Notes under the pieces: model-generated
Database searches by the model: none
The model's input: only the letters and a program-made list of their open reading frames with translations
What the model was told of the DNA's origin: nothing
Translations under genes and position numbers: made by a program
Shown: piece by piece, positions 1 through 9,744 of the stretch
How the letters are laid out: every line of letters begins with the position of its first letter
Position numbering within the stretch: position 1 is the stretch's first letter
Origin: Candidatus Obscuribacterales bacterium
GTDB lineage: Bacteria; Cyanobacteriota; Vampirovibrionia; Obscuribacterales; Obscuribacteraceae
DNA length: 64,000 nt
NCBI GenBank assembly: GCA_019637435.1
Contig: JAHBVO010000001.1
Coordinates: 1,302,001-1,366,000 of the forward strand
Direction: 5' to 3'

Positions 1-9
1 GCCTAACCT

Positions 10-1347
10 ATGACCTCAACAGTAGACCGGCAGCAAGCAAATCAGAGCCATATGCGTGAGAGCCGCTTTGACAGTTCGCTAAGTATATTTTCAACAGTTG
101 CGCTCATTCTTCTCTTGTGGGGATTTTGCTGGCTCAAAAACAACACTTCGTTGAGACCTCCGCAAATAATCAATGTTGCATTCCACGAAGTAGCAGGTCT
201 GAATGCTAACGCCGGCGTTTTCGTGGACGGCGTCAGAGTTGGTATTGTCGATAAAATCGAATGGGTTGAAAGCCATCGAGTGATTGTCAGAATTCGGATC
301 AACTCTGATAGAGTTTCGATTCCAGTCGGCTCTAGCGTTTCGATTCTGACCAATGGCGTGGTTGGCGCGAAGTATGTTGAGATTACTATGCCACCAAAGC
401 TTGCTGGTGGACGGCCAAAAATCCCAAGCGATGCGGTGATTGATGGGGTTGATCCAGTGCGCCCTGAACTGGCAATTAATAATTTGACGATAGCGCTGAG
501 CGAAATCGACTTTCCAAATGTCCGGAAAAATCTCGAGGAAGACCATGACCGGGTAGTTCTTGCGACCGATCAATTGACGGCTTTGATGAAAAAATCCATG
601 CCACTTATAGAAAAAACTATCCCGCTGGAGGAGCGTGCAATTCACCTGTCTGACAAACTAAACAAGGTGACGGACAAGGTCTCGAGGCTTCTCGACAATC
701 CGAATATCTCCTCGGACATCAAAGAGACCGCACAACAGATTCGAATTACGATGGCTCACGTTCAGGAAGTGGTTAAGGAACTCAATGTAACGTTAACTGA
801 TGGTGAGCTTCGCCAGGACATTATCAAGACAATGGATAAGTTGAATCAAGCCACTGTCAGCGTCCAAGGGTCGATGGAGATACTTCAGAGCATGAGTTCC
901 GATAAGGAGCTACGCGGTGATATCAAACAAATGCTGACTGACGCACGAGATACCATGGCGAAGGTCGATAGAATCGTTTCTGATCCAAAGTTTGGAACCG
1001 ACTTGAAGGAAACTCTAGTGAAGAGTCAGGATGCAATCGAACATCTGGACCTGGCCGCACGGCAGATGAATCAGATGATGAATAAGCGCGCTCCATTGCT
1101 GCATATGCTTTTCGGTCGACCCGGCAAGCTGCCGAAGAAAAAGAAGTCGGCCAAAGAAGTTGTGAAGGAACGCTTGATCGAGCCGAGTCAAAAACCGAAG
1201 CCGATTACCGCGCCGGTGAATTTGAAGCCCGTGCTTCCGGAGCAGCAGTCAGAAACAGTTGTGCCTGCGGTGCCGGTTGTGCCTGTCGCGCCCATGGAAC
1301 CGAACACGAGCGATACCTCAACCGTCATTCCCTCCGGTTCTCACTAA
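10..1347 (+). CDS. MlaD-family (MCE domain) lipid-transport protein
   Basis: Probable periplasm-facing substrate-binding subunit of an Mla-type ABC phospholipid transporter. A single membrane helix lies at about residues 24-42, followed by one MCE domain at about 52-130 with the typical GVFVDGVRVGIVDKI turn. A long helical, coiled-coil-like stretch follows (about 155-350), then a Lys/Pro-rich tail. One TM plus one MCE domain and a long helix is the usual architecture of cyanobacterial and plastid MlaD/TGD2 proteins. A stop codon ends 3 bases before the start, so an upstream partner (possibly the permease or ATPase, outside the window) may be co-transcribed. The substrate is inferred from the family, not seen. 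Confidence 0.85.
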   Translation: MTSTVDRQQANQSHMRESRFDSSLSIFSTVALILLLWGFCWLKNNTSLRPPQIINVAFHEVAGLNANAGVFVDGVRVGIVDKIEWVESHRVIVRIRINSDRVSIPVGSSVSILTNGVVGAKYVEITMPPKLAGGRPKIPSDAVIDGVDPVRPELAINNLTIALSEIDFPNVRKNLEEDHDRVVLATDQLTALMKKSMPLIEKTIPLEERAIHLSDKLNKVTDKVSRLLDNPNISSDIKETAQQIRITMAHVQEVVKELNVTLTDGELRQDIIKTMDKLNQATVSVQGSMEILQSMSSDKELRGDIKQMLTDARDTMAKVDRIVSDPKFGTDLKETLVKSQDAIEHLDLAARQMNQMMNKRAPLLHMLFGRPGKLPKKKKSAKEVVKERLIEPSQKPKPITAPVNLKPVLPEQQSETVVPAVPVVPVAPMEPNTSDTSTVIPSGSH

Positions 1348-1378
1348 TTCAGTTCAAAACGGCGATTAAAGACGGTGA

Positions 1379-3445
1379 TTACTTTCTCGACTTCTGCTTT
1401 TCTTTAGCGGCGCCCTCGACGCGCTTGTTCTGAAGGTCTTCTTGAAGCACTCGAAGCTGATCTCTTAGCTCTGCAGCTCTTTCGAATTCTAGGTTGCGAG
1501 CGGCATTCTTCATTTCCTTTTCCAGTTTCTTTATGACCTGGTGGATGTCCAGCCCATGCGATTCTAGAACGTCCTTCACCGTAGCGACCCACTTCTGTTT
1601 GGTGTCGCCGACTTCGAGTTCTTCTCTGCGACCACGCAGCGTTTCCAAAATACTGTTGGTCGTGTCTTTGACGATTGTAGTGGGTGTGATGTTGTGTTCG
1701 ATATTGTATGCCGTTTGAATATCGCGACGGCGTTTGGTTTCGCTCATCGCCTTAGCCATCGAATCAGTAATGCGGTCTCCATAGAGAACCACTTGCCCGG
1801 CAGAATTTCTCGCTGCCCGACCGATAGTTTGCACAAGCGATCTTTCTGCGCGGAGGAAACCTTCCTTATCTGCTTCCATAATTGCAACGAGCGAAACTTC
1901 CGGAAGGTCGAGACCCTCTCTCAAGAGGTTGACTCCGACGAGCACATCGAACGCGCCGAGGCGCAGGTCTCGCAAAAGTTCTATCCGCTCCAGCGCTTTA
2001 ATATCGCTGTGCAGCCAGCGCACTCGAATATCGATTTCTTGAAGATAGTCGGTCAAATCTTCCGCCATGCGCTTCGTCAAGGTCGTTATCAATACTCGTT
2101 CTTGCTTGGCAGAACGTTCCTTAATTTCGCGGATAAGGTCGTCAATTTGACCCTCGATCGGACGCACTTCAATCTCAGGATCTACCAGTCCGGTCGGTCG
2201 AATAATTTGTTCGACGACCTGCTCGCTGACCTCCAGCTCCCAGTCTCCTGGTGTGGCTGAAACGAAAACGATCTGACCTACCTTGTTGAAAAACTCATCG
2301 GCTTTTAGCGGTCGATTGTCACGCGCACATGGAAGTCGGAAACCATAGTCGATCAGAACGTCTTTACGCGCCCGATCTCCTTTGTACATGCCGTGCAACT
2401 GCGGCACAGTTACGTGAGATTCATCGATGAATGTGAGGAAACCATCGCGACCGAACCTGCGCACGAAATAATCAATAAGAGTTTGTGGTGGCTCCCCTGG
2501 TGACCGACCCTCCAGGACTCTCGAATAGTTTTCAATGCCGTTGCAGTAACCGACTTCCTTGAGCATCTCGATGTCGAAGCGGGTGCGCTGCTTGAGGCGT
2601 TGTGCTTCTACGGCTTTGCCCTGACCGACAAGTTCACCGATACGTTCTTCCAATTCGTATTCAATTTGTTCGATAGCAGCCTCTAGCGCCAGCTCGTCCG
2701 TGACATAGTGCTTTGCCGGGTAGATCCGAATCATCTGCGGCATCTCTTCGATTTCGCCCGTGACCGGATTGATGAGCGTCAAGCGTTCAACTTCATCTCC
2801 GAAGAGTTCGATGCGAATAATTCGTTCTTCATAAGAAGGATAGACCTCGATAACGTCTCCACGAGCGCGAAACCGCGACCGCTCAACCACCATGTCATTG
2901 CGTTCATAGTAGATGTGAACGAGGTCTTTCAGAAACTCATGCCTGTTCAACTCGCTTCCTACTGAAACTTCCAACGCCGCTGACAAATACCGTTCCGGAA
3001 CACCAAGACCGTAAATGCAACTGACCGACGCTACAACCACGACATCATCACGTTCATACAGCGATCGTGTGGTCGAGTGTCTCAGTCGGTCGATTTCATC
3101 GTTGATGCTTGCTTCTTTCTCGATGAACGTATCGCTTGATGGAATGTACGATTCCGGCTGATAGTAGTCGTAATAACTGATGAAATATTCGACTGCATTC
3201 TTGGGAAAGAAGTCGCGCATCTCGTTGCAAAGCTGCGCCGCGAGCGTTTTGTTATGCGCGAGAATCAGCGCCGGCTTTTGAGTCTCCTTGATGACATTGG
3301 CCATCGTCATCGTTTTACCGGAACCCGTCACCCCCAGGAGTGTCTGGTGTTGCAGTTTTTTCAACACGCCTTCGGTCAACGCCTTGATTGCTTTTGGTTG
3401 GTCCCCAGCCGGCGGATAGGTCGAAACGAGACTCAGTTCTTTCAT
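1379..3445 (-). CDS. uvrB: UvrABC excinuclease subunit B
   Basis: Damage-verification helicase of nucleotide excision repair; it is loaded onto lesions by UvrA and recruits UvrC. The 688 residues match the usual length. Walker A GVTGSGKT is at 38-45, and the family's aromatic beta-hairpin ([15 protein letters not shown]) starts near 91. The helicase box FIDESH and motif VI region QTIGRAARN are present. A C-terminal UVR domain (about 640-680, [11 protein letters not shown]) binds UvrC. It converges tail-to-tail with mlaD, 31 bases apart. No uvrA or uvrC is nearby. Confidence 0.98.
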   Translation of the reverse strand: MKELSLVSTYPPAGDQPKAIKALTEGVLKKLQHQTLLGVTGSGKTMTMANVIKETQKPALILAHNKTLAAQLCNEMRDFFPKNAVEYFISYYDYYQPESYIPSSDTFIEKEASINDEIDRLRHSTTRSLYERDDVVVVASVSCIYGLGVPERYLSAALEVSVGSELNRHEFLKDLVHIYYERNDMVVERSRFRARGDVIEVYPSYEERIIRIELFGDEVERLTLINPVTGEIEEMPQMIRIYPAKHYVTDELALEAAIEQIEYELEERIGELVGQGKAVEAQRLKQRTRFDIEMLKEVGYCNGIENYSRVLEGRSPGEPPQTLIDYFVRRFGRDGFLTFIDESHVTVPQLHGMYKGDRARKDVLIDYGFRLPCARDNRPLKADEFFNKVGQIVFVSATPGDWELEVSEQVVEQIIRPTGLVDPEIEVRPIEGQIDDLIREIKERSAKQERVLITTLTKRMAEDLTDYLQEIDIRVRWLHSDIKALERIELLRDLRLGAFDVLVGVNLLREGLDLPEVSLVAIMEADKEGFLRAERSLVQTIGRAARNSAGQVVLYGDRITDSMAKAMSETKRRRDIQTAYNIEHNITPTTIVKDTTNSILETLRGRREELEVGDTKQKWVATVKDVLESHGLDIHQVIKKLEKEMKNAARNLEFERAAELRDQLRVLQEDLQNKRVEGAAKEKQKSRK

Positions 3446-3617
3446 ATCACCCTTATTGGCTAAATCTGCTCAGCTGCGGCAAGAGCAAGCGGTTTACTTC
3501 TGTAATTGAGTATAAAGTCAAAATCGCAATGCCAACCAAAAATAGCTGGAATTGCGACTAAGTTTAAGCCTTAACATGCTCGCGTCCGGTTATCCGGAGC
3601 CTGGTGCTCGAGCGCTG

Positions 3618-3902
3618 TTATCCTGTGGTCGCCGATTCTTCAGTCTCGACTTCCTCGGCTGCTGCCTTTCTCTCGCCGACCGCAGCTGGGGTCTTTTCGG
3701 TTTTCTTCGATGACTTCGGTGGATCCTTCTTCTCGGCGTCTTCGATTCCTGCGGCAACCTGATCCTGCGCGTCATTGAGCGCTTTCTTGAAGTTGCCAAT
3801 ACCCTGGCCGAGCGACCTGCCGATTTCCGGGAATTTCTTTGGTCCGAACAGCAAAAGTGCTGCTGCTGCTACGATTCCCCATTCAACTGGGCTGCTTAAC
3901 AT
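3618..3902 (-). CDS. tatA: Sec-independent translocase subunit TatA/TatB-like
   Basis: Pore-forming subunit of the twin-arginine export system. It has a short N-terminal membrane helix (VEWGIVAAAALLLFG), the hinge FGPKKFPEIG, then an amphipathic helix (RSLGQGIGNFKKAL) and an acidic/Lys-rich tail. The ATG at 3902 is preferred over the one 15 bases upstream because GAGGGG sits 7 bases before it. The 94 residues suit TatA; telling TatA from TatB needs a phylogeny. It stands alone with no tatC in the window. Confidence 0.9.
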   Translation of the reverse strand: MLSSPVEWGIVAAAALLLFGPKKFPEIGRSLGQGIGNFKKALNDAQDQVAAGIEDAEKKDPPKSSKKTEKTPAAVGERKAAAEEVETEESATTG

Positions 3903-3963
3903 GACTTTGCCCCTCATCCTTGGTCATTTTGACCGCGCTGTCTTACTTATTTTAATACAGATC

Positions 3964-5583
3964 CTATTTCTGAGCACTTTGCCGTTGGGTAGCTTGTTTC
4001 AACAATTGCTCCTTTTTGTACTGTTTAACCGTATCGTTCATGTACGGGTTGATAACTACATCCAGCGGTTTCAAGTTGTCTTTTTTAGCTCTGTCAGCTA
4101 ATTCGGCAATAGTAGCTTGCATGTAAACAAAATCAGGAACGAAACCTTCCGGCTCCAGATGCGCTTCCATGGCGGAGGCGTCGATAGATTCGTCCGGTTT
4201 ATTCTCAATGAAGTTCATCGCGTTCATATCCGCAATGAAACCTACATACTTCGGATCCGGATTGAGACGAAGCCACTTAGGTTTGCTGGCTAGCCAGAGG
4301 TTGTACGAGAGCGCGATATGCGGATGGTCCGGCTGTCGCTGTTCGTGATCGAGTCTGGAACCAAATATGGTGACTAACAAATCCGGGTACTGCAACGGGA
4401 TTTGCTTTATGAACTGCGAGCCGTCACGCTCTTGATAAAACTGTTCGGATTCACTTAAGAGTGCAATTCTCTTTGGCCATCTTCCATGAGGAAACAGCTT
4501 CTGCTTGAGCATCGCGTTTACAACTTCTGGTGCGTAGTATTTCTTGTCGCCACCAGGGGCGGTGTAGTGTGCGATCGGAAATTCTTGAGATTCTTCCCAT
4601 ATTTTGTTGCCGTTTTCATCAAAGAATAAAACGCCACGCGACGGCTCCCGTCCAAGACCCAGGTGCTCAGTACGATTACGGAATATGTCCGATTGCCATG
4701 TCAATTTTTTCCAGTTAACCAGGGGCGTACCGGTCGCCGCACTACCCTGGCGATAATACTTGTTGAGCACGAGTTCATTCGTAGTTCCAAGCACCGATGG
4801 GCTCATTAGCGGGCCGATCGGACTTTCATAGAAAGCAACCCATTTTAAAAAACCTAGGTCCAGAGCAAACTTCGACATCGTTACCAGAAGAATGTTGCCA
4901 CCGTTCCCCCAGCCGACTGCTCCAACATTGTTCAAGTCGAGCTGTGTCGGAATTATCTCTGTTATTTTTTTGCCTTTTGAGTCGGTCTTTTCGCCGTGAG
5001 CGAAAAGCATGATGTCTTTTAGCGCCGTCTGAGAATTGGGACCGCGTTCGTCCCAGGAGCCACCGGAGTGGAACTGTTTCAATCCACCACCTGGAAAGGC
5101 GAATCGCACCTCCGCAAAGCCGGATTGGGCGGCGTGCATAGTGAAGCGCAATCCGCTGGGACCGTGACCGTCCGGAACGACAATGGCAATTGGGGCACCG
5201 TCTTTGTGCCGGGGCGTTTTGGGATAGATGATGTTGACCGCCAGCCCACCATCGGGGGCCACGTCTGACGGAACGTAAACCGAGATCGACTCTTCCTTTT
5301 CCATCGGCAGCGATTTCACGCTCTCCGGCGGAAGTGGTGCAGCATTTGCTGGACCAAAGCTCGGCACAATGGTTGTAACAAACAGTACGCTCGTCAGCAA
5401 AGCGACAGCTAGCAAGCTGTTTCTGTCTAAAACGGCTTCAAATGCCCGTTCCGAGTAATTGGAAGTTCTTACTCCCCGCATTCCAAATCGAGATGAATTC
5501 AGTTTCACAAGTCTACGCCTGGGTTTACCTATAAGCGAAAGGTTATCAGGTAGCAATGCCCGGAGCATTATGCGGCGTTCCAT
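3964..5583 (-). CDS. Secreted alpha/beta-hydrolase-like protein with Asn at the nucleophile position
   Basis: Exported or membrane-anchored protein. A hydrophobic stretch at about 57-75 is followed by an ANAAP site, so the true start may lie further in (for example the Met at 5484); no good ribosome site settles it. The central part resembles an alpha/beta-hydrolase: a strand IAIVVPDGHGPSG like an oxyanion-hole loop, and a nucleophile-elbow-like GWGNGG in place of GxSxG. The usual Ser is Asn here, so ordinary esterase activity is doubtful. The C-terminal third is not recognised. The 5' side is a 440-base gap with two strong hairpins. The fold assignment is inference. Confidence 0.6.
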   Translation of the reverse strand: MERRIMLRALLPDNLSLIGKPRRRLVKLNSSRFGMRGVRTSNYSERAFEAVLDRNSLLAVALLTSVLFVTTIVPSFGPANAAPLPPESVKSLPMEKEESISVYVPSDVAPDGGLAVNIIYPKTPRHKDGAPIAIVVPDGHGPSGLRFTMHAAQSGFAEVRFAFPGGGLKQFHSGGSWDERGPNSQTALKDIMLFAHGEKTDSKGKKITEIIPTQLDLNNVGAVGWGNGGNILLVTMSKFALDLGFLKWVAFYESPIGPLMSPSVLGTTNELVLNKYYRQGSAATGTPLVNWKKLTWQSDIFRNRTEHLGLGREPSRGVLFFDENGNKIWEESQEFPIAHYTAPGGDKKYYAPEVVNAMLKQKLFPHGRWPKRIALLSESEQFYQERDGSQFIKQIPLQYPDLLVTIFGSRLDHEQRQPDHPHIALSYNLWLASKPKWLRLNPDPKYVGFIADMNAMNFIENKPDESIDASAMEAHLEPEGFVPDFVYMQATIAELADRAKKDNLKPLDVVINPYMNDTVKQYKKEQLLKQATQRQSAQK

Positions 5584-6022
5584 AACGGCAGGGAGCGATG
5601 GCGAGTCAAACTCTTAGACCGCGAGCCTTCGGGTTTTGAAGCCAGGCTTAGAAATTAGTTATTAAACCTGACAAGTTATAGAATCTATATCAGAAATTGT
5701 GCACTTTCGTCTAAGCGATGACGGACAGAGTGTTGAGCGTATCCTTGACGCCGGATGGTCGGAATCGAATTTCAGTTAGACTCGTAAATATGGGTTCCAA
5801 CCACGATTTTTTGTCGTGGTTGGCCCATTGTTTGCGCGAGAAAAACTTTGCGTCTAACAGTAACATCGGAACAGAGAGGAACATAGACACTTTCCTATCC
5901 TGTTTTTAATTACCTCCAGGAAAGTATCAGGTTTCCTGGCGCTAATTCACCACTTATGTTCGGCTAATGTAATGGCATTGTTTCCAAACTGTCGCCAAGC
6001 TTTGGGGCGTCCCCGAGGTAAC
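5584..6022. other. Intergenic region with two perfect hairpins
   Basis: No convincing gene. It holds two strong inverted repeats. One is CCAACCACGA at 5797-5806 pairing with TCGTGGTTGG at 5814-5823, extended by TGGG (5791-5794) with CCCA (5824-5827). The other is CCAGGAAA at 5916-5923 pairing with TTTCCTGG at 5932-5939. Neither is followed by a T-run, so they are not simple terminators. A 63-codon ORF at 5718-5909 covers the first hairpin but shows no family resemblance and is probably chance. Confidence 0.7.
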
Positions 6023-6331
6023 CTAAACTGCCATCGCAGGAACGTCGTCCTTGGCTGCCCTGTTGGCTATGAAACAAGCTCGGCAGAACACGGCTCTATT
6101 CTCTTTTGGCTTGAATGGCACCATAGTCAGTGCGCCGCAGGTTGCACAGTCGACTTTGTGAAGTTCGTCAAGATTCTCACCATTGCGCTTGAACTTTGCA
6201 GACAGTCTGCAGTTTGGGCAGCGCTTCGGAAGATTGGTCAAACCCTTTTGTGCAAAAAACTGTTGTTCTCCCTCGGAAAACAAAAACAATTTACGGCAAT
6301 CATGACATACCAGGTTTTTATCGTTAATCAT
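6023..6331 (-). CDS. Small double zinc-ribbon protein
   Basis: 102-residue protein with eight cysteines in four CxxC pairs: C9/C12 with C38/C41, and C62/C65 with C83/C86. This layout matches the bacterial zinc-ribbon family that ends in a CxxC-x17-CxxC unit. The Met at 6331 is chosen because the upstream in-frame stretch overlaps the next gene and looks non-coding, whereas purine-rich GAGGGGCAAAGG precedes this ATG. It lies 82 bases downstream of a same-strand TPR gene, so the two may be co-transcribed. The role is unknown; binding of nucleic acid or protein through the zinc sites is the usual guess. Confidence 0.75.
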   Translation of the reverse strand: MINDKNLVCHDCRKLFLFSEGEQQFFAQKGLTNLPKRCPNCRLSAKFKRNGENLDELHKVDCATCGALTMVPFKPKENRAVFCRACFIANRAAKDDVPAMAV

Positions 6332-6413
6332 CAGCTGCCTTTGCCCCTCTTTATTTTTAACACTGCGTAAACGTTGATACCATATGCGGTGAATCGGCCA
6401 CTTGCTGATGCAA

Positions 6414-6764
6414 TCAGATCGCGACAGAAAGCTTCTTCCGCTTAAATGCATCCAGTTGCAACACCGCCACTCTTTCGAGACTTTCGGCGACGTCAGGATC
6501 TTCGGGACCCATGACTTTCTCTCTCAGCTCTATAAACTTCTCGTACAATGCTCGGGCTTCAGTCTCTCTGTTCATCACGCAATAAGATGACGCGAGGCTG
6601 TGCGTCGATGCAACCAGACGGAAATCAATTTCGAGATAATCTTCTGCGTCTGCGAAAGCCGCGTCGAGAACAGTTTTTGCTGTTTCCAAATCGTCTTTCA
6701 TAAACGCTGTTTTAAAGTCTTTGGTGTAGGCATCCCACAATTGTTCATGTCCGTAATTAGTCAT
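6414..6764 (-). CDS. Short TPR-like protein
   Basis: 116-residue all-helical protein resembling two to three tetratricopeptide repeats, with the alternating pattern in TKDFKTAFMKDDLETAKTVLDAAFADAE and ARALYEKFIELREKVMGPEDPDVAESLERVA. The last part matches TPR_10/TPR_12 modules (kinesin light chain type). There is no signal peptide, so it is probably cytosolic. A short promoter-containing gap lies upstream and the zinc-ribbon gene follows on the same strand. The partner is unknown. Confidence 0.7.
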   Translation of the reverse strand: MTNYGHEQLWDAYTKDFKTAFMKDDLETAKTVLDAAFADAEDYLEIDFRLVASTHSLASSYCVMNRETEARALYEKFIELREKVMGPEDPDVAESLERVAVLQLDAFKRKKLSVAI

Positions 6765-7157
6765 TGCTATTCCTTTCTTGATTTGCTTGTCATGCGCCGA
6801 GATGTGCTGCGCGTATCGTTTTGTAGAAATAACAGACTGGCAGAACGTTTCTGAACTGCTCGAAAATTATTTGTTGATGTATAGACTGCACGCTGACCTT
6901 TACTAAGGTAACAAACGGGAATCTCGCTGAGAAGTAACTTACTTGACTTTCGCTTTGCTTACCTACAGTGAAGAAATAGGAGTGACAGGGTATACCCGTG
7001 ATTAGCGTACCTTAATTGTGGAAGTCCATTTCCGAGTGTTCTCTTTAGAGCGGCTCGATGTGTGGCATTCCAACGCCGAACGTGCGATTATAAAACTTGA
7101 GCGATGTGAGCGGAGGCCCTTTGCTCGCCAAAAGCTTACGAACTAAGAAATAAATTT
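6765..7157. other. Divergent intergenic region, probable promoters both ways
   Basis: About 390 bases between a minus-strand TPR gene and the plus-strand XRE-receiver gene. No ORF, tRNA or strong hairpin is visible. A TTGACT at about 6950 could be a -35 box facing right, but no matching -10 at ideal spacing is evident. Beyond promoters, nothing specific is seen. Confidence 0.5.
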
Positions 7158-7835
7158 ATGCCTAAGAAGCAGGGGACAACAAATAATCGGCTTGCGGAGG
7201 GACTTTCCGAGGTCATCAGAGAAAGAAGACTTGAACTCGGATTATCTCAATCCGAACTCAGCAACCAGGCCGGACTCCATAGGACTTACATAAGTGAAGT
7301 CGAACGGGGGACTCAAAATCTTACGATTGAAACCCTAGGGAAACTAGCAGATGCGCTTGGTACCTCGGTTCTACTGCTAGTGGAGGACGCCAGTCAGGCA
7401 ACTCGGTATACAGATTCTGCCATTCGAATTCTCCTGGCCGAGGACAGTGCCGCTGATATTCATATGGTGGAGCGCTCTCTTAAAGCGTCTAAACTCCCAA
7501 CCGTTTTAACTGTTTTAACTGACGGGCGGGATACGATTGACTACTTGGCGCAGAAAGAGAAGTCTTCGGAACTACCCGATTTGATACTCCTCGACCTCCA
7601 CCTGCCGAAAAAAAACGGTTATGAGATTCTTCGTGAGATCAAAGTCGACGATCGCTTGAAGCATATTCCGGTAGTTGTGCTAACAAATTCTGAAAGCAAT
7701 TTGGATGTATCCAGGACGTACGAACTTCATGCCAATACCTTCATTACGAAACCTGTTAGTCAGAAGAAGTTTCAAGAAGCAATTTTACGGGTCCTGGACT
7801 ATTGGTTTGGCTTGGCAAGCTTGCCACAGGCGTGA
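7158..7835 (+). CDS. XRE helix-turn-helix fused to a response-regulator receiver
   Basis: 225-residue two-domain regulator. Residues about 16-75 form an XRE/Cro-type HTH (LGLSQSELSNQAGLHRTYISEVERG). Residues 89-215 form a receiver of the Rcp1-like type, with acidic pair E95/D96, phospho-acceptor D146, T176 and K198 all present. The DNA-binding domain comes before the receiver, the reverse of OmpR or NarL types. The next gene is a PAS histidine kinase on the same strand 184 bases on, its likely phosphodonor. Inference: phosphorylation changes DNA binding or dimerisation of the HTH. Targets are unknown. Confidence 0.9.
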   Translation: MPKKQGTTNNRLAEGLSEVIRERRLELGLSQSELSNQAGLHRTYISEVERGTQNLTIETLGKLADALGTSVLLLVEDASQATRYTDSAIRILLAEDSAADIHMVERSLKASKLPTVLTVLTDGRDTIDYLAQKEKSSELPDLILLDLHLPKKNGYEILREIKVDDRLKHIPVVVLTNSESNLDVSRTYELHANTFITKPVSQKKFQEAILRVLDYWFGLASLPQA

Positions 7836-8019
7836 ACGAACGAATGCCAGGAGACCCTTATCCAATTTTGACCGTGATAAAAACAAGCTTGACGAAATTG
7901 ACCGCGACGCCACAGAGTGGAGAGCAACGCTGTTAAATCACATTCAAATCACTCCTCTCGTAGGGCATACTAAAAGAGGTGGAAGGTTAGTTTTTTCTTG
8001 ATGGAAGGGCAATGAGTGT

Positions 8020-9342
8020 TTGTCGATGGACGAGAATTCTTCGCCGATTAGAAACGTGGACGAGCTCTATCGCTTTATCGAGCAGAGGAGATTGGATTCG
8101 TCTGACCTGAAGCACTACTTCGACCATTTTGTCTCTCTTGTGGACCAGCTTCAAGTTGCTACGGAAGAGATGCAAGTTAAAAACGAAATTCTCGAGGCTT
8201 CGCAGAAGCAGGCTGAGTTTGAGCGACAAAGGTACTACGATCTTTTTGAGTACTCTCCGGATGCCTATCTTCTGACCGATTTTTCAGGGAAGATAATGGA
8301 GGCAAATGAGGCCGCCTCAGAATTGTTAGGAATTACTGCCGCTAACTTGCGCATGAAACCTCTCACTGTATTCGTGGAAAAAAGTGAACGTCCCAATTTT
8401 ATCCGCGTATTAAAAGGCGTAGCTGAGAGCGAGACCGCGAGTCACTTTGAATTGAGATTACAATCTCGTGAGATGAATCCTGTCGTTGTTGCTGCATCGA
8501 TTCGGTCAGTCATGCAGTTTAGTGACGCTGGAAAAGGCACGAAGGTCTCGTCACTGTGCTGGACTCTTCGCGACATAACTAAGCGAACTCAGCAGGAAAG
8601 AGATCTTGCTGAATATGCCAAGGTTCTGTCCGAAAAAAATGCGGAACTTGAACAATGGGCTGCAGTCACTGCTCACGATTTGAAGGAACCGGTTCGTGTG
8701 ATGGCGCTTTATAGCGATCTTCTGCGCGAGAAGTATCAGGACGTGCTAACTGGTGATGGAGAAACCTACTTGAACTTCATCTCTACTGCTTCAAGAAAGG
8801 GTTTGTCGTTAATTCAGGACTTGCTGACTTTTCATTCGCTAGGTGCTAGAAGGTCTTGTTTCAAAAAAATGAAGCTGAATGCAGCGTTGAATGACGCGAT
8901 CGAAACCTTTCAACCTGCACTCACCGAATGTGGTGGCACTATCGTCTTTGGTAAATTGCCAACTATCACTGCCGACGGTGCGCAAATGAGTCAACTATTT
9001 ACCAATCTTTTGAGCAACGCCGTAAAATTTCGCTGTTCCGAGCGGCGTCTGGTGATCAATGTCGAAGCCGTGCGGGAGGCTGAACACTGGATTGTTATGG
9101 TTCAAGATAACGGCATCGGCTTCGATATGGAATATGCTGGGCGAATTTTTACTTTGTTTGAACGACTGAACGCTGTTGATAAATTTCAGGGCAATGGCAT
9201 CGGTTTAGCCCTCTGCAAGAAAATAGTAGAAAATCATGGGGGAGAAATCTCTGCAGTTTCACAGCCGGACAAAGGGAGTACATTCCGAATCAAATTACCG
9301 TTGAGCCCCACAAGAAGTGGTGAGTTCTTGCAAGTCAATTGA
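8020..9342 (+). CDS. PAS-domain sensor histidine kinase
   Basis: 440-residue soluble kinase without membrane helices, so it senses a cytosolic signal. A short N-terminal helix bundle (to about 68) is followed by a PAS domain (about 70-190), a HisKA domain with H-box AHDLKEPVR (phospho-His 219), and a HATPase domain with N-box (FTNLLSNAVKF), G1 DNGIGFD and G2 GNGIGLALCKKIV. The H-box and LRE/ALYSDLL pattern resembles cyanobacterial phytochrome-type kinases. The TTG at 8020 has GAAGGG 10 bases upstream; ATG at 8026 is the alternative. Likely partner of the preceding XRE-receiver protein. Confidence 0.92.
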   Translation: MSMDENSSPIRNVDELYRFIEQRRLDSSDLKHYFDHFVSLVDQLQVATEEMQVKNEILEASQKQAEFERQRYYDLFEYSPDAYLLTDFSGKIMEANEAASELLGITAANLRMKPLTVFVEKSERPNFIRVLKGVAESETASHFELRLQSREMNPVVVAASIRSVMQFSDAGKGTKVSSLCWTLRDITKRTQQERDLAEYAKVLSEKNAELEQWAAVTAHDLKEPVRVMALYSDLLREKYQDVLTGDGETYLNFISTASRKGLSLIQDLLTFHSLGARRSCFKKMKLNAALNDAIETFQPALTECGGTIVFGKLPTITADGAQMSQLFTNLLSNAVKFRCSERRLVINVEAVREAEHWIVMVQDNGIGFDMEYAGRIFTLFERLNAVDKFQGNGIGLALCKKIVENHGGEISAVSQPDKGSTFRIKLPLSPTRSGEFLQVN

Positions 9343-9744
9343 TCAAGCGTCCAGGTACGACGTGGCGGAAGTCGACAAACTTCAAAAATTCGCTATATTC
9401 AATTCGCTATATCGCGAAGCAGTCGAACAGCGCTTGAATGAGAACGCCAACTCACAGACTTCGAGAGCTTGAAGAGTGGATGTGGTGAAACGGGTTGCTT
9501 GTCACGAAGTTCCGTCGGTGGTGGAATATGAGTTGGCTGAACGCGGCAAGGAGCTGATATTCGGACCGTTTTGGGTTTTGTCACAAATGCGACTCCGAGG
9601 ATGCAAACGAGGCTGTCGTCCTAGTTCTTATGTTCCTGTTTTTTGTTTATCCTTCGGATTGCACCCATTTTGCCTGACTTACCTTTGTGTTATTCTTGGC
9701 TCTAGGTGGCAGAGTTGTATGTACTGCGCAGGAATCCATTGTAA
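9343..9744. other. Intergenic region holding an HxlR relic and a short tandem repeat
   Basis: Contains the frameshifted HxlR remnant described separately. Just upstream, at about 9386-9413, is a tandem repeat of AATTCGCTATAT separated by two bases; the second unit lies within TTCGCTATATCGCGAA, a short inverted repeat that could be an operator. No intact gene is seen here. Confidence 0.55.
9438..9600 (+). pseudogene. Frameshifted C-terminal relic of an HxlR-type regulator
   Basis: In one frame 9438-9479 reads RTPTHRLRELEEW, then a stop follows almost at once. Shifting by one base gives VVKRVACHEVPSVVEYELAE followed by RGKELI. Together they match the wing and C-terminal part of an HxlR winged helix. 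Compare LTQRLRELEKWGLVTRQAYQ and VDYSLSARGQDLM in the intact gene that starts at 9745. A one-base deletion at about 9480 and loss of the N-terminal half make this a dead copy. The reading is visible directly; the duplication history is inferred. Confidence 0.75.

Noticed and set aside
5718..5909. A 63-codon plus-strand gene
   Set aside because: It spans a perfect hairpin, has no family match and no ribosome site.
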